The position numbers and the translations under genes were made by a program. The notes below the pieces were generated by a model. It was not told where the DNA came from. It saw only the letters and a program-made list of their open reading frames with translations, and did no database searches. From assembly GCA_013339895.1 (NCBI GenBank), contig JABACO010000004.1, positions 6,211,582-6,275,581 of the forward strand: 64,000 nucleotides of DNA, written 5' to 3'. Numbering within the stretch: the first letter of the stretch is position 1; each line of letters starts with the position of its first letter. This document shows, piece by piece, positions 51,425 through 62,481 of the stretch. The DNA comes from Ephydatia muelleri. Its lineage: Eukaryota; Porifera; Demospongiae; Spongillida; Spongillidae.

Positions 51425-51841
51425 GTGCGAAGTAGGCCTATAGTACATGGTGTCGGAGTGGTGCATGCAGGAATGAGTCTATCTAAAGACCGATCACGTG
51501 CATATTGTGTAAGGTCCTCCGTGCATCTGGGCATGGCAAGTACAGTGGAAACCCAAACTGCTGAGGAAGCCAAAAGTTTGTCCAAGACTGAGTCGTGTGA
51601 CCGGAATCCCGTAATAGATCTGCAGCTGCCAGCCAGCCTGAATCTTGCAGTTAACAGAAATATCAACCAGTTTCAACGTTTGATGCGTGGCCATGGTGCA
51701 GCAAAAATGAGACACACTTACCACGCTAGTCTGGCGTCGCACAAGCCACGTTTATTTGCGGAGGGTATGCTATACGCCATGCTGATTACTTACAAGTATA
51801 CATATTTAGATTCATTGTCCCTTTCAGGGTACCGGTACTAG
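51425..51841 (+). CDS. Hypothetical ORF, doubtful
   Basis: A 138-residue frame. From MASTVETQTAEEAKSLSK (about 51533) it is Lys/Glu/Ser-rich, then has VNRNINQFQRLMRGHGAAKM. A GGAGGGTATGC donor-like site near 51766 and a CTTTCAG acceptor-like site near 51827 could split it. I recognise no domain, and the frame may be a spurious or first exon. Confidence 0.2.
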   Translation: MRSRPIVHGVGVVHAGMSLSKDRSRAYCVRSSVHLGMASTVETQTAEEAKSLSKTESCDRNPVIDLQLPASLNLAVNRNINQFQRLMRGHGAAKMRHTYHASLASHKPRLFAEGMLYAMLITYKYTYLDSLSLSGYRY

Positions 51842-52139
51842 TAGAAGCGGGCCAGGATTGAACGTGTGTTGGCTGATCAATGACAGGCTGAGGAGCGGCT
51901 ATAAAGCTCAGGTGCCACTCCGACTTCGCAAATGGTATGCCCGATCTGAGATCTCTTGCGCAAGCGTGCTTTCATGACTTACTGCATTACGTAATGACCG
52001 CGACCCGCAAGTAATCATTTTTCCTTTCAGTGCAAATGCCAATATTTATAATTTTCCGAATGTTCTGTATCCAGTGATGCAAAATATTTACGAATTACAA
52101 TGCATAGATGTCCCTCTCGATGTATTGGAATTTCTGGAT

Positions 52140-52360
52140 ATGATACCAGCATTACATCACCACTGCTCTGCCATCTTGGGTGAGTCATCTCAACTGGATC
52201 AGGAAGCCCACAAGCTTCACTCCAGGGACCAAATATCAGGAGCTGGATTGGTCCTACATTCCATTGGGCTCACAACACTATCTCCAGGCAGTGGAGTTCG
52301 AACCTGCCCCTTCCCTGTCCTCCCCCAAGCCAGTCTCCTTGTGGCTATAAAGATTGATTG
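52140..52360 (+). pseudogene. Retroelement C-terminal module fragment (copy 5)
   Basis: HHCSAILGESSQLDQEAHKL then, in another frame, DWSYIPLGS, corresponding to the ILGESCQ..AE.RKLHSN..KC..LGW.YIPLAV part of the module. It shares GLVLHSIG-type sequence with copy 2 and about 100 bases with copy 6. Confidence 0.45.
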
Positions 52361-53449
52361 ATGGCCAAGCAGAAAACCCACATAAGATAAAATTACGTCC
52401 TGTTCAAGTTATAATTACAGCCAGCTAAAAGCGAGACAATAAGCATATGTGTTGTGCCCGATGATTACGTTTGCAGTAAGGAGAGCACATTGTACGAATA
52501 CATTGTGCACATGTGTTGTTGTCTGATGTATTATTAACCTTGAATTGGGGGTATGGCGAGACAGGCAAAGGAGCATGAGACCTGCAGCTAATACAATACA
52601 ATAATTGATTGAAGTTATTTTTAGTCAAGGTGCATGAGACCTGAATACGTATCCATAGCCTACTATTACAATTCAGAGATTATCTCCGCTACTTCTATAC
52701 TGCTCAAAGTGTAAGCAACGTATGGTGATAGCGTCGCCCAATCGATCTTACGCGAATACAGTGTCGACAACCACGCAGCCCTGCATGTAGATGGTATGTC
52801 GCGTCACGCTGGTACATGCTATGCACGTCTACGGTACATATGCATATACTGTAAGAAGAGGTAACCGTACGTACCCGCGATGCACCGTCTGACAATGACA
52901 CAACCAGAACAAGCCAGACCAGTATGTGTTTAACCCTTTCAATGCACAACTGATTAAGAAATGCACACGCATCTACTGTGCACATGGGGCAGCTATTCAT
53001 TGACACGCTGGCCAAGAGGTAAATTTGGCCCGTACACGTACCTGCACACTACAGCATACTGTCAGAGAAATACTAGGCCAATATAATTTCCACCAATTGT
53101 TCCACACTGTTAAAAAATATTTACCTATTCTTTGGCTCCATAGCTAACTTGAGCACAACTTCGAGGTCGCGCGACAATTCAATCACGTGACTATTCTTGT
53201 TATGAAATAAAGAGATTATTAAATATCTTTATTTCACTACAATTGATATGGCTTCTCATTTCCTGTTAAACTAAATTTACAGCAAGTTAAAATTTTTTTT
53301 TTTAATGCCTCTCTCACCAGTGTAATTCAACCGTACTTGTGTTAGAGATCATCATTCTCTGCTTGTGTTCCATACTATACTGCACTGCACCAAAGAGGTA
53401 CCAGTATTAACAATTACAATGATTACAAATGTTGCAATGTAATTTCCTG

Positions 53450-53452
<3 letters not shown>

Positions 53453-53481
<29 letters not shown>
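53453..53481 (+). repeat. Poly-C tract
   Basis: About 29 C in a row. The sister arm has G-runs plus T-runs at 56174-56287. Confidence 0.95.
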
Positions 53482-54199
53482 GTATAGCATATCATATACC
53501 CTCATCCCATCATCCGATTGGTTAAAGGTTCATTGTGCACATTGCCCCACACACAAAACCACATACAAGCACAGAAAAGCACAGCAGCTACAGGACATAC
53601 ACTCCCACACACATCCACTGGGAGTAGGACCATCATGTAGGATAAAACCTCTAAGCAGGCAAAAAAACAATTCCCATTGTATCAACACAATTCTAATGAC
53701 TTGTAGGCATGTAGCATGCACTGTAAAAGAAAGACTGGAGGATTTGCTACACATGGCCCATCCTACTGTGACACCTGTACAGCCCAGATTAGTTTTTGGA
53801 TACTTCACAGTCCACATTTGCCACACACACAACATAATGGTTTTGAAGCATGTGCACAAACACTTCGACTGACTTCCAATGTGTACAACCCTATTCAGAT
53901 CACCAACCACGTGACCACATCATTTACTAATTAAACAGACTATCCACTTTTGGGAGGGAGTTACTTCCTCACTATATAACTGCATATCATATCACACACC
54001 TACCCTCTTGTCACAACACCAGATTGGTTAAAGGCTCATTTGCACCCTGCCACACACAAACACACATTGGCTCTCTCACATTTCATCCACTTTCGACATC
54101 ATCTGCACCTCCTCCATACACACCTTCACACACCCTCTGTACATGTCTTGAGATGGTTGGATGGTTACATGTACTGTACAGTGTACTATGGTGGTCACA

Positions 54200-54400
54200 A
54201 ATTAGATATCATCACTACATTCCCACTGCTCTGCCATATTGGTGAGTCATGTCAACAGGTTAGGGAAGTGTATGCAGATGAGGGCCGCAAGCTCCACTCC
54301 AATGGACCCAAATGTTAGGAGTAGGGTTGGTTCTGTACGCCATTGGCTGTGGGGAATATGGCATGGGGCAAAACGGCCCACCACCATCTACAGGCTAGAG
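54200..54400 (+). pseudogene. Retroelement C-terminal module fragment (copy 6)
   Basis: SHKLDIITTF and CHIGESCQQVREVYADEGRK then LHSNGPKC and, past a stop, GWFCTPLAVGN, a degraded version of the ALDI.TSPL...GESCQ...ERKLHSN.KC..LGW...PLAV series. It lies inside the palindrome near its centre and is not mirrored on the right. Confidence 0.5.
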
Positions 54401-56171
54401 TTCCACCTAAGCCAGTAGGTGTGGCTTAGACTGGCCAAGCTGAATGCCAGATAGGATAGAATTCTCCCACCTCAAAATCAATTAAACAGATTGAAAGTGC
54501 AATTGTGACGTGAAAGTACATACTAAACTCGCTCATCTGTTCTATTATATAGTTTGTTGATTGCATTCTGCAGCGGTCTCCTTCATTACACAGAATTAAC
54601 CCTTGAACTACAATAGGCAAATGCTGGAAAGGACCCTAATCTGTCACATACATATGTTACCTGTTAGGACTGTTAGGACTGCACATACCCACAGGGACAA
54701 CCATGAGGGAAGGGGCAGGAGACAGCACCATGATGTAAAAGACACTGATTGGATTCAAATTGGATGTCTGTTCATACTATTTTTTAATGTATAAAGGGTT
54801 TATTCACTTGAACTATTACACTTTAACTTCAGTTGTTTTGAAAATTCTATTTAATCAATTATTTATTATAGTTGTATACCTCAAAGCACAATACATGTAC
54901 TTCATAAATTTTATAGCACCTGCCAAGTAACCTGCAGTATTTGACTGCAGAGTTGAGTCAATTATGTGTATGGGAGGGGGGGGGGGGAGTGTGGAATACA
55001 TCTTGCAGGGGAGACAATACAATGCACAATGAATGCATGGTAGCAGCAACATACATAACACAAGTAAATAGCCCTTAGGTTACCACTGTAGGCATGTGCA
55101 GTTAGGCAGCAACAGGTTCATATCATGAATATGATAAGAATGAGTTGGCTTCGTTTGACATTGCAAGTGCTGCCTCATAGCATCTTAGTTACCTCCTTGA
55201 TGGAGGAGTGACTTTGCTGCACACCCTCACCCTCTCCATGTATTGTCTCCCTCATCATCTCCTCTACACACAGTTCCATTCCTATAGTGTGTCACCATAA
55301 AGGTGTGTCATATGTGATACATGGATAACTGCACAATGCAGAACTGCTGGTAGATGTACACTGTACAGCACATGTGACCTTATTGCAGAGCAGACATCTC
55401 AAGGCATGTACAGATGGAGGGCGTGAGGGTGTGTATGAAGGAGGTGTGGATGCTGTCGAAAGTGGATGAAATGTGAGAGAGCCAATGGGTAAACCTGTGG
55501 TATTTAATTGAGAGAAGCCACCGGAGGTTTCTATATCATCCACATTTGTCATTACCATCACTTCCATTATGAATTCCATTTGCCCCATAGTGATTGTTAC
55601 TTTAATTAATAAATGATGCGTGGTTGGTGGTCTAAATAGGGTTGTACACATTTGGAAGTCAGTCAAAGTGTTTTGTGCACATGCTTCAAAACATTGTGTT
55701 GTGTGTGGCAAATGTGGACTGTGACCTATACAAAGAGATCTGGATGAAAGGTGTAACGGTAGGATGGGCCATGTGTCTAGCCAATCCACCTGTCTTTCTT
55801 ATACAGTGCATGCTATAGGCCTACAAGTCATCAGAATTGTGTTGATACAACATTGTTTTTGATATGTTTTATCTGCAGGTCTGGGGAGGGAAGGTTTGTT
55901 GACATAGACCATGAAAATTGGAAGAGAGCTGCAGACAACTTTGTGTGTTGGGTGTGACTGTTGTAATCTGGTGTGGGAGTGGTTTTTTCCCTGCTTTGAG
56001 GTTTTGTCCTACAAGATGGTCCTACTCCCAGTGGAAGTGTGTATGTGTGAGTGTATGTCTTGTAGCTGCTGTGCTTTTCTGTGTTTGTATGTGGCTTTGT
56101 GTTTTTATGACAATTTGCACAATGAACCTTTAACCAATCTGACGTGGGTGTGGGTGTGTGTGATGGCTATA

Positions 56172-56173
<2 letters not shown>

Positions 56174-56204
<31 letters not shown>

Positions 56205-56216
56205 GGGGGGGGTGGG

Positions 56217-56265
<49 letters not shown>

Positions 56266-56287
56266 TTTTTTTTTTTTTTTTTTTTTT
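56174..56287 (+). repeat. Poly-G then poly-T tract
   Basis: About 45 bases of G (with two T) followed by about 66 of T (with one G). Such a run is a frequent site of assembly error. Confidence 0.9.
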
Positions 56288-56889
56288 AGTGCAGTGCAGT
56301 ATAGTACGGAACACAAGCAGAGATTGGTGATCTTTAACACAAGTATGGTTGAATTGCAATGGTGAAAGAGGCATTAAAATTCGTTACCGCTCATATTTAG
56401 TGTAAATGTGAAAAAATAACATCAATTGTAGTTAAAAATAGATATATAAGCGTCATTTTTATGCATTCACGTGATAGAACTACTCGCGCGACCGCGAAGT
56501 TGTTCACAAGTAAACTGCTCGACACATGGAAACGTTGGAGCCAAAGAATAGGTAAACCATTATTGTTTTAACTGGGTGGGAAAAATGGTGTGAAGTATAT
56601 TGTCCTAGCTAGTGTTTCTCACAGTGCAGTAAGAGCGAGTGCATTTCAGTTGCGTTGTAAGGGTTAATATAAACGCATACTGTTCATGGCTTGTGTCATT
56701 GTCATTCTTAGGCGGTGCATTTAGATCATGGACGTGATTTTCTAATGCATCTGAACATTACACTGGACTACATGTGTACGCACGTCTACACACCAACGCT
56801 CTCCGGGTGACGAGGGAAGGGAGAGCGACACAAGATGCATCGCGCTACGGTTCCCTCTTAATTACATGGACGCGAGTCACGCGACATAC

Positions 56890-57213
56890 CTAGTCTCGTA
56901 CCCAGACCCCCCATGATGTAAGTTTTTTCTCGCTTAGAGTATAAGACTCGGCATTGACGCGGTTAGGATATATATTTTGGGTGTAGGGTTTAGGGCTTTG
57001 AGCCGCGCGAAGGCGCGAGGGACCAGGTCAATTTGCACCCGGAATCCGAATCCAGTGTCAAAAACCACCCGTCTAGCACCAAATTCTTTTAGCAATGTTT
57101 CGGCCATGAACGAGGGCGCCTTCGTCGCCATATAAAATTTCCTAAACACTACGACACCTGTCGTAGTGTATGTGATAAACACTTACGTCATGGTGGGTCT
57201 GGGTACGAGACTA
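56890..57213. mobile_element. 324-bp MITE with TIR CTAGTCTCGTACCCAGACC and 8-bp target duplication
   Basis: Flanked by direct CGACATAC at 56882-56889 and 57214-57221. The TIR is identical to that of the 141-bp element at 23915. Internal sequence differs (TTTTGGGTGTAGGGTTTAGG, CGCGCGAAGGCGCGAGG). In the left palindrome arm the same site (about 52790-52805) lacks the element, so the insertion came after the palindrome formed. Confidence 0.92.
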
Positions 57214-57527
57214 CGACATACAATGCATGTGCACATGCAGGGCTGCGTGGTTGTCGACACTTTATTCGCGTAAGATCGATCGGGCGACGCTAACACACTT
57301 TGAGCTGTAGAAGTAGCGGAGAAAATACGGTATAATCTCTGGATGTAGTAGGCGATGGATACACATAGTGTATTAGCTGCAGGTCTACTCATGCTCCTTT
57401 GCCTGTCTCGCCATACCCCCAATTCAAGGCTAATAATATCAGACAACAACACATGTGCACAATGTATTCGTACAATGTGCTCTCCTCACTGCAAACGTAA
57501 TCATCGGGCACAACAAATACGCCTATA

Positions 57528-58450
57528 GACCTTTTGCAGTGAAGGTTCAAAACAATGTTTACTGGGGTCGAAGAGTATGATGTAATTCAACATGAACTAT
57601 GACTATATCAACGGCTTATTGGCTAACGACAAGGCGCGCTACGTCAGAAAGCTCCAATGTTTTCACGGACTGTTGGAGATGCATTTGATGAAACCATGGA
57701 TCCTTATTGTTTTAGCGATCGCCACTGGATAGATGATTTTAGACAATGGCTGGCAGTCGACTTCCCAGCCATATACACGTATCTCATTGATACACCAGGA
57801 GGGTACACTAGGTAAAGCTTTCAAGAGTCTTGAAGCCCATAATTATTTCACGAGGTATAATGCTTCACAAAGCTTCACTTGGTCTACTGATTACACCATT
57901 AGCATTATCCAGATGAACTTGACCATTGATAGTGCTTCCATTACTCTCTTCACCCAATGTCTCACAACACACACACACCCTTTCGTGACTGAGGAATCGA
58001 TACATGTGTTCCCGTGGGGGATTTAGTTTTGCCTCTCCAAAACACAGACGGAACATAGTCAACATTGTTTTCATTTCATTTTCATGGTTTACCTATGAAA
58101 ATATACCATCCTGTACAAGTTTGACACACCTTAGTACATGCTCGATCTAGGTAATGCTTTACCTGAAATGAAATGTTTACCACAAACTCGAGCATTCTTG
58201 GATGGAACAAAGCCTAGTGCATTGATCCACATTTCGCGCCGCCTCTGGTCAGTTGGAATTCAAAAAAAAAAGAAACTCAAGTTTATAGGTTCTCTTAGTC
58301 TACCTTTACATCCGAAAGCACAGCATAGGTTACGCATTTTGGTGACGTTATCGATAATTGCGTCATAAAAATAGAAGAAACGCACAATTTGTCCCCCAGT
58401 AAACATTGACGGCAATGTTTTGAACGTTCCTGGATGTCACTGCAAAAAGT
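57528..58450 (-). mobile_element. THAP-domain DNA transposon fragment with terminal inverted repeats
   Basis: The ends TTTGCAGTGAAGGTTCAAAA..AATGTTTACTGGGG and the complement of CCCCCAGTAAACATT..GTTTTGAACG..TCACTGCAAA are inverted repeats of about 35-50 bases. Between them lies one THAP DNA-binding domain on the minus strand and no catalytic domain, so it is a truncated, non-autonomous copy, plausibly of P-type. It begins exactly where the 5 kb palindrome ends. Confidence 0.7.
58039..58337 (-). pseudogene. THAP zinc-finger domain, two exons, one nonsense codon
   Basis: Exon 1 (58337-58163) starts MRNLCCAFGCKGRLREPINL, continues to IPTDQRRREMWINALGF, then ARVCGKHFISG at a GTAAAG donor. Exon 2 includes DYVPSVF (58039-58065). 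The C2CH zinc ligands (C-x4-C, CGKH) and the invariant Trp are present, so the DNA-binding fold is recognisable. TGA replaces the Arg expected before IPTDQ, next to a T10 run, and breaks the frame. Confidence 0.75.
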
Positions 58451-58612
58451 CGATTGTAATCCAGTGCAATGATGGAGACTGCAGAATGTATTCACTGGAG
58501 TGTCAACTAAACTACGTATTGTAATAGATGAGCGTTTTTAGTTCTTGTGCTTTCACATCACAATTACACTTCCAATCCGTTTAATCCTCTCAAGGAGTCA
58601 ACTCTTTCCAAT

Positions 58613-59612
58613 NNNNNNNNNNNNNNNNNNNNNNNNNNNNNNNNNNNNNNNNNNNNNNNNNNNNNNNNNNNNNNNNNNNNNNNNNNNNNNNNNNNNNNNN
58701 NNNNNNNNNNNNNNNNNNNNNNNNNNNNNNNNNNNNNNNNNNNNNNNNNNNNNNNNNNNNNNNNNNNNNNNNNNNNNNNNNNNNNNNNNNNNNNNNNNNN
58801 NNNNNNNNNNNNNNNNNNNNNNNNNNNNNNNNNNNNNNNNNNNNNNNNNNNNNNNNNNNNNNNNNNNNNNNNNNNNNNNNNNNNNNNNNNNNNNNNNNNN
58901 NNNNNNNNNNNNNNNNNNNNNNNNNNNNNNNNNNNNNNNNNNNNNNNNNNNNNNNNNNNNNNNNNNNNNNNNNNNNNNNNNNNNNNNNNNNNNNNNNNNN
59001 NNNNNNNNNNNNNNNNNNNNNNNNNNNNNNNNNNNNNNNNNNNNNNNNNNNNNNNNNNNNNNNNNNNNNNNNNNNNNNNNNNNNNNNNNNNNNNNNNNNN
59101 NNNNNNNNNNNNNNNNNNNNNNNNNNNNNNNNNNNNNNNNNNNNNNNNNNNNNNNNNNNNNNNNNNNNNNNNNNNNNNNNNNNNNNNNNNNNNNNNNNNN
59201 NNNNNNNNNNNNNNNNNNNNNNNNNNNNNNNNNNNNNNNNNNNNNNNNNNNNNNNNNNNNNNNNNNNNNNNNNNNNNNNNNNNNNNNNNNNNNNNNNNNN
59301 NNNNNNNNNNNNNNNNNNNNNNNNNNNNNNNNNNNNNNNNNNNNNNNNNNNNNNNNNNNNNNNNNNNNNNNNNNNNNNNNNNNNNNNNNNNNNNNNNNNN
59401 NNNNNNNNNNNNNNNNNNNNNNNNNNNNNNNNNNNNNNNNNNNNNNNNNNNNNNNNNNNNNNNNNNNNNNNNNNNNNNNNNNNNNNNNNNNNNNNNNNNN
59501 NNNNNNNNNNNNNNNNNNNNNNNNNNNNNNNNNNNNNNNNNNNNNNNNNNNNNNNNNNNNNNNNNNNNNNNNNNNNNNNNNNNNNNNNNNNNNNNNNNNN
59601 NNNNNNNNNNNN
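58613..59612. other. Assembly gap, exactly 1000 N
   Basis: A fixed-length run of N. Frames that cross it have no meaning. Confidence 1.
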
Positions 59613-62214
59613 CCAAACCAATACACCACGGTCAGTCCATATATAACAATGTCTCCTAAAAAGCATGACTTTCGTTATAAACATGACAACTTCATTGTGA
59701 CCGAGTTCCTCTTTGCTGAGCAGCTTATTGTTGTAACAAACAACTTTCGTGCTGTTGCGATAACACAGCTCCAAGGCCAGTTTGAATAGTGAAAGGCAAC
59801 AGCTAAATTATTACTGATAGATGCAACCATTTCACAAAATACTATATGGCATACCTACTTCCCAACCAGGCAATGACATTGGGTGCGTATTCAGATTGGG
59901 AAGTTTGGGGACCACACTTCATACCATGCATAACGAAAAAAGGTATACCCATGGTTGAGTGGAAAAGGGTATTGTAGCTAGGCAAGCTATTTTTAAATCT
60001 CAAGGTGACGGTTCTTCAAGATTGTTGCCAAGATATTAGCTAATGTTGTGTTGAACATTTCAATTTCACCATTACATAATGGGTGATAAGGTGTAGTTCT
60101 TGTCTTTTATTAATTCAGACTCAAGCGGGGGAACCTTGGTCAGAGTGCAGCCACCATACTGACAAATAATAACTTCTCCTCTAGGATCCTCTGGGAAATA
60201 CAACCTAAATTTGCTCAATACTTCAGAGGGAACAAAAGAAGACTAGCTAGCAACAAATTAGGCAAGAGTGATATATGACGGAAGATACATGAGAGAGGTT
60301 CCAAGAAGGTCAACGTGCATGACTTTGGCACACCCAGCTATACTACATAAATAAAGATACAATTGAAAATTCCATAGGGGGTGGGGAAGGACCATATAAA
60401 GTTTTTAAGCAACTTTCTGATGCAGCACACAGAAGCCAGTATTTATTCATTGAAAAGACATCATCATGTTGTCCACTTTGTTCATCGAAAGGATATGCCC
60501 CATGGTGTGAGGCTTGAGAGTGACGGTATCGGTGATGCTGAAGGAGACACAGTTGGAAAGCCCTTTTCTCATACGGAAAAGGATGAAGATAATTGGATGA
60601 AGGCTACAGGAGCCTGATGAGGCAGAGCTTTCATACCCTGCCAGTCAAGTACTTGATGAAATGAACATATTGGTGATGTAACACCTGAACTAGCACAAGA
60701 CATGTATTTGTTGAAGCAATGGAGACTAAGGATATCTGTCTATAGTCATAAGGAACTAACAAATATGGGCCATTTTATTAAGTATTAAGTGAATATGGGA
60801 CCCATTCATTACACAAAGGGGGAGCCAGCCCTTATACAGTGTGTGTAGGTCATGTGCTGCTGCTACGTGTTAGTTTGTTTAGTCCTTTTCCTAGCTTGTG
60901 TTCATATAAACTTGTGTTAGTGCATTGAAGTAAATGAGAGACTGTTACAACGGGATGTATATTCAATGAAATGCTACAAAAAGGTATGAATCCAACTGTA
61001 GGTCTACTCAGAATTAAGTTAGATTAGCCATTTAAGTCTTCATTTCACACACTCTCCATTACAGGATACAATTGTTTGCTAGATACACTGTACGTGTTTT
61101 TAAACATGGTAGTACGCACAGGGATTGTACGATCAAATCGAAACCAAGAGTTCGGTTGTCATGAATCGTAGCCCTGACATGGTAGACCTTCGCACTACTT
61201 GAATATCTTCAAAGGCAATCATATCCAAGACGCTAATATTGCTTCCATATAACTAGTTATCAGAAGTCAGATGAAACATGTTGAGTTCATATTGATTGAA
61301 TCACAAGATCTTAGAAAGACCATCACATTCATGCAAATGGTACAGCCAATTCCTGAACGTATCTGTATGTGGAACAGAAATGGCCGAGAGGGCAGAGATA
61401 ATATCCGAACGGTACTTATATTGGTAACACCGTCCCTGGACATGCTTAGGAATAGTTGCTCTCCCCCCCCTTCCTCCTCCCTCCCTCCCCGGAGAGCCAT
61501 TTATTAACACCACGCCCCCCGGTACATATTTCCATCACCATCTCTGAAACACCCATTTACTGTCATCCAAACGCGTGTAAATATTTGTAAGGAATATCAA
61601 ATTTACCTTCGTAAACATACCAGCACCGCGTACTCGACTCGCGGCCTGGCTTGATAGATTCTAATTCCAAACAACCGATGAAAGGCGATACACCATCTGA
61701 GCACTACATTCAAATCATCTTTGCCTTAACTTTAGCGCATGTTTACCTGCTCTTCGATTCCGGCACTTTCCATCAGACAACCACAATATTCGAAATCACG
61801 TGAGAATTATTGATCAATTGTAATTGAATTAACAGCCTAACATGCCAATTACGTCGTAGATACTCGTTGTTTAGAGAGGCGATCGCTTTATCAAAAATAC
61901 ACAGCGGGGCGTTTGTGCTGTGGTTTGGATTCCCCTTGATGTGTTCTGTGACTATTACATATTTGTAATAAAAAGCCACGACCAAAATCACACTTCATTT
62001 GAATGCGCGCATTGATATAGTGAAATGATAATGACTAAAGGACGCTAGTTTTCACCTGCTTTGTACGGGATAGGAGAACAGAAAGTAGCTGACTAGCTCT
62101 GGACTGTGCCCTGAATGTTAGGAAATGAAAACAAAGTTGTTAGTGATGGCAACAAATGCAATACCAAAAGTAACCAGGCAACAGAACACACGAACACAAA
62201 GTGACAAACAGGAC

Positions 62215-62272
<58 letters not shown>

Positions 62273-62346
62273 CACCACACACACCACACACACACACACA
62301 CCACACACACACACACACCACACACACACACACACCAACACACACA

Positions 62347-62381
<35 letters not shown>

Positions 62382-62421
62382 CACACACTCACACACACAC
62401 ACAGTCACACCCACACACACA

Positions 62422-62481
<60 letters not shown>

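Larger units (their letters stand above)
52440..57520. repeat. 5 kb palindrome (large inverted repeat)
   Basis: The left arm 52440-54160 is reverse complementary to 55385-57520. Matched landmarks: GTTGTGCCCGATGATTACG versus CGTAATCATCGGGCACAAC at the ends, a CCACGCAGCCCTGCATGT block, the poly-C (53453-53481) versus poly-G (56174-56218) run, TTGGTTAAAGGTTCATTGTG, and the CATTTCATCCACTTTCGACA block nearest the centre. The arms differ by indels and substitutions and by a MITE present only on the right. The central 1.2 kb is unpaired. No long coding frame is shared. It may be a giant foldback element or a segmental inverted duplication. Confidence 0.9.

Noticed and set aside
55911..56374. Frames with long Gly/Phe or Lys/Pro runs
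   Set aside because: Produced by the poly-G/poly-T tract.
58545..59789. Frames of 343-414 residues crossing the gap
   Set aside because: They consist of N translated as X; only a few real residues lie at each end.
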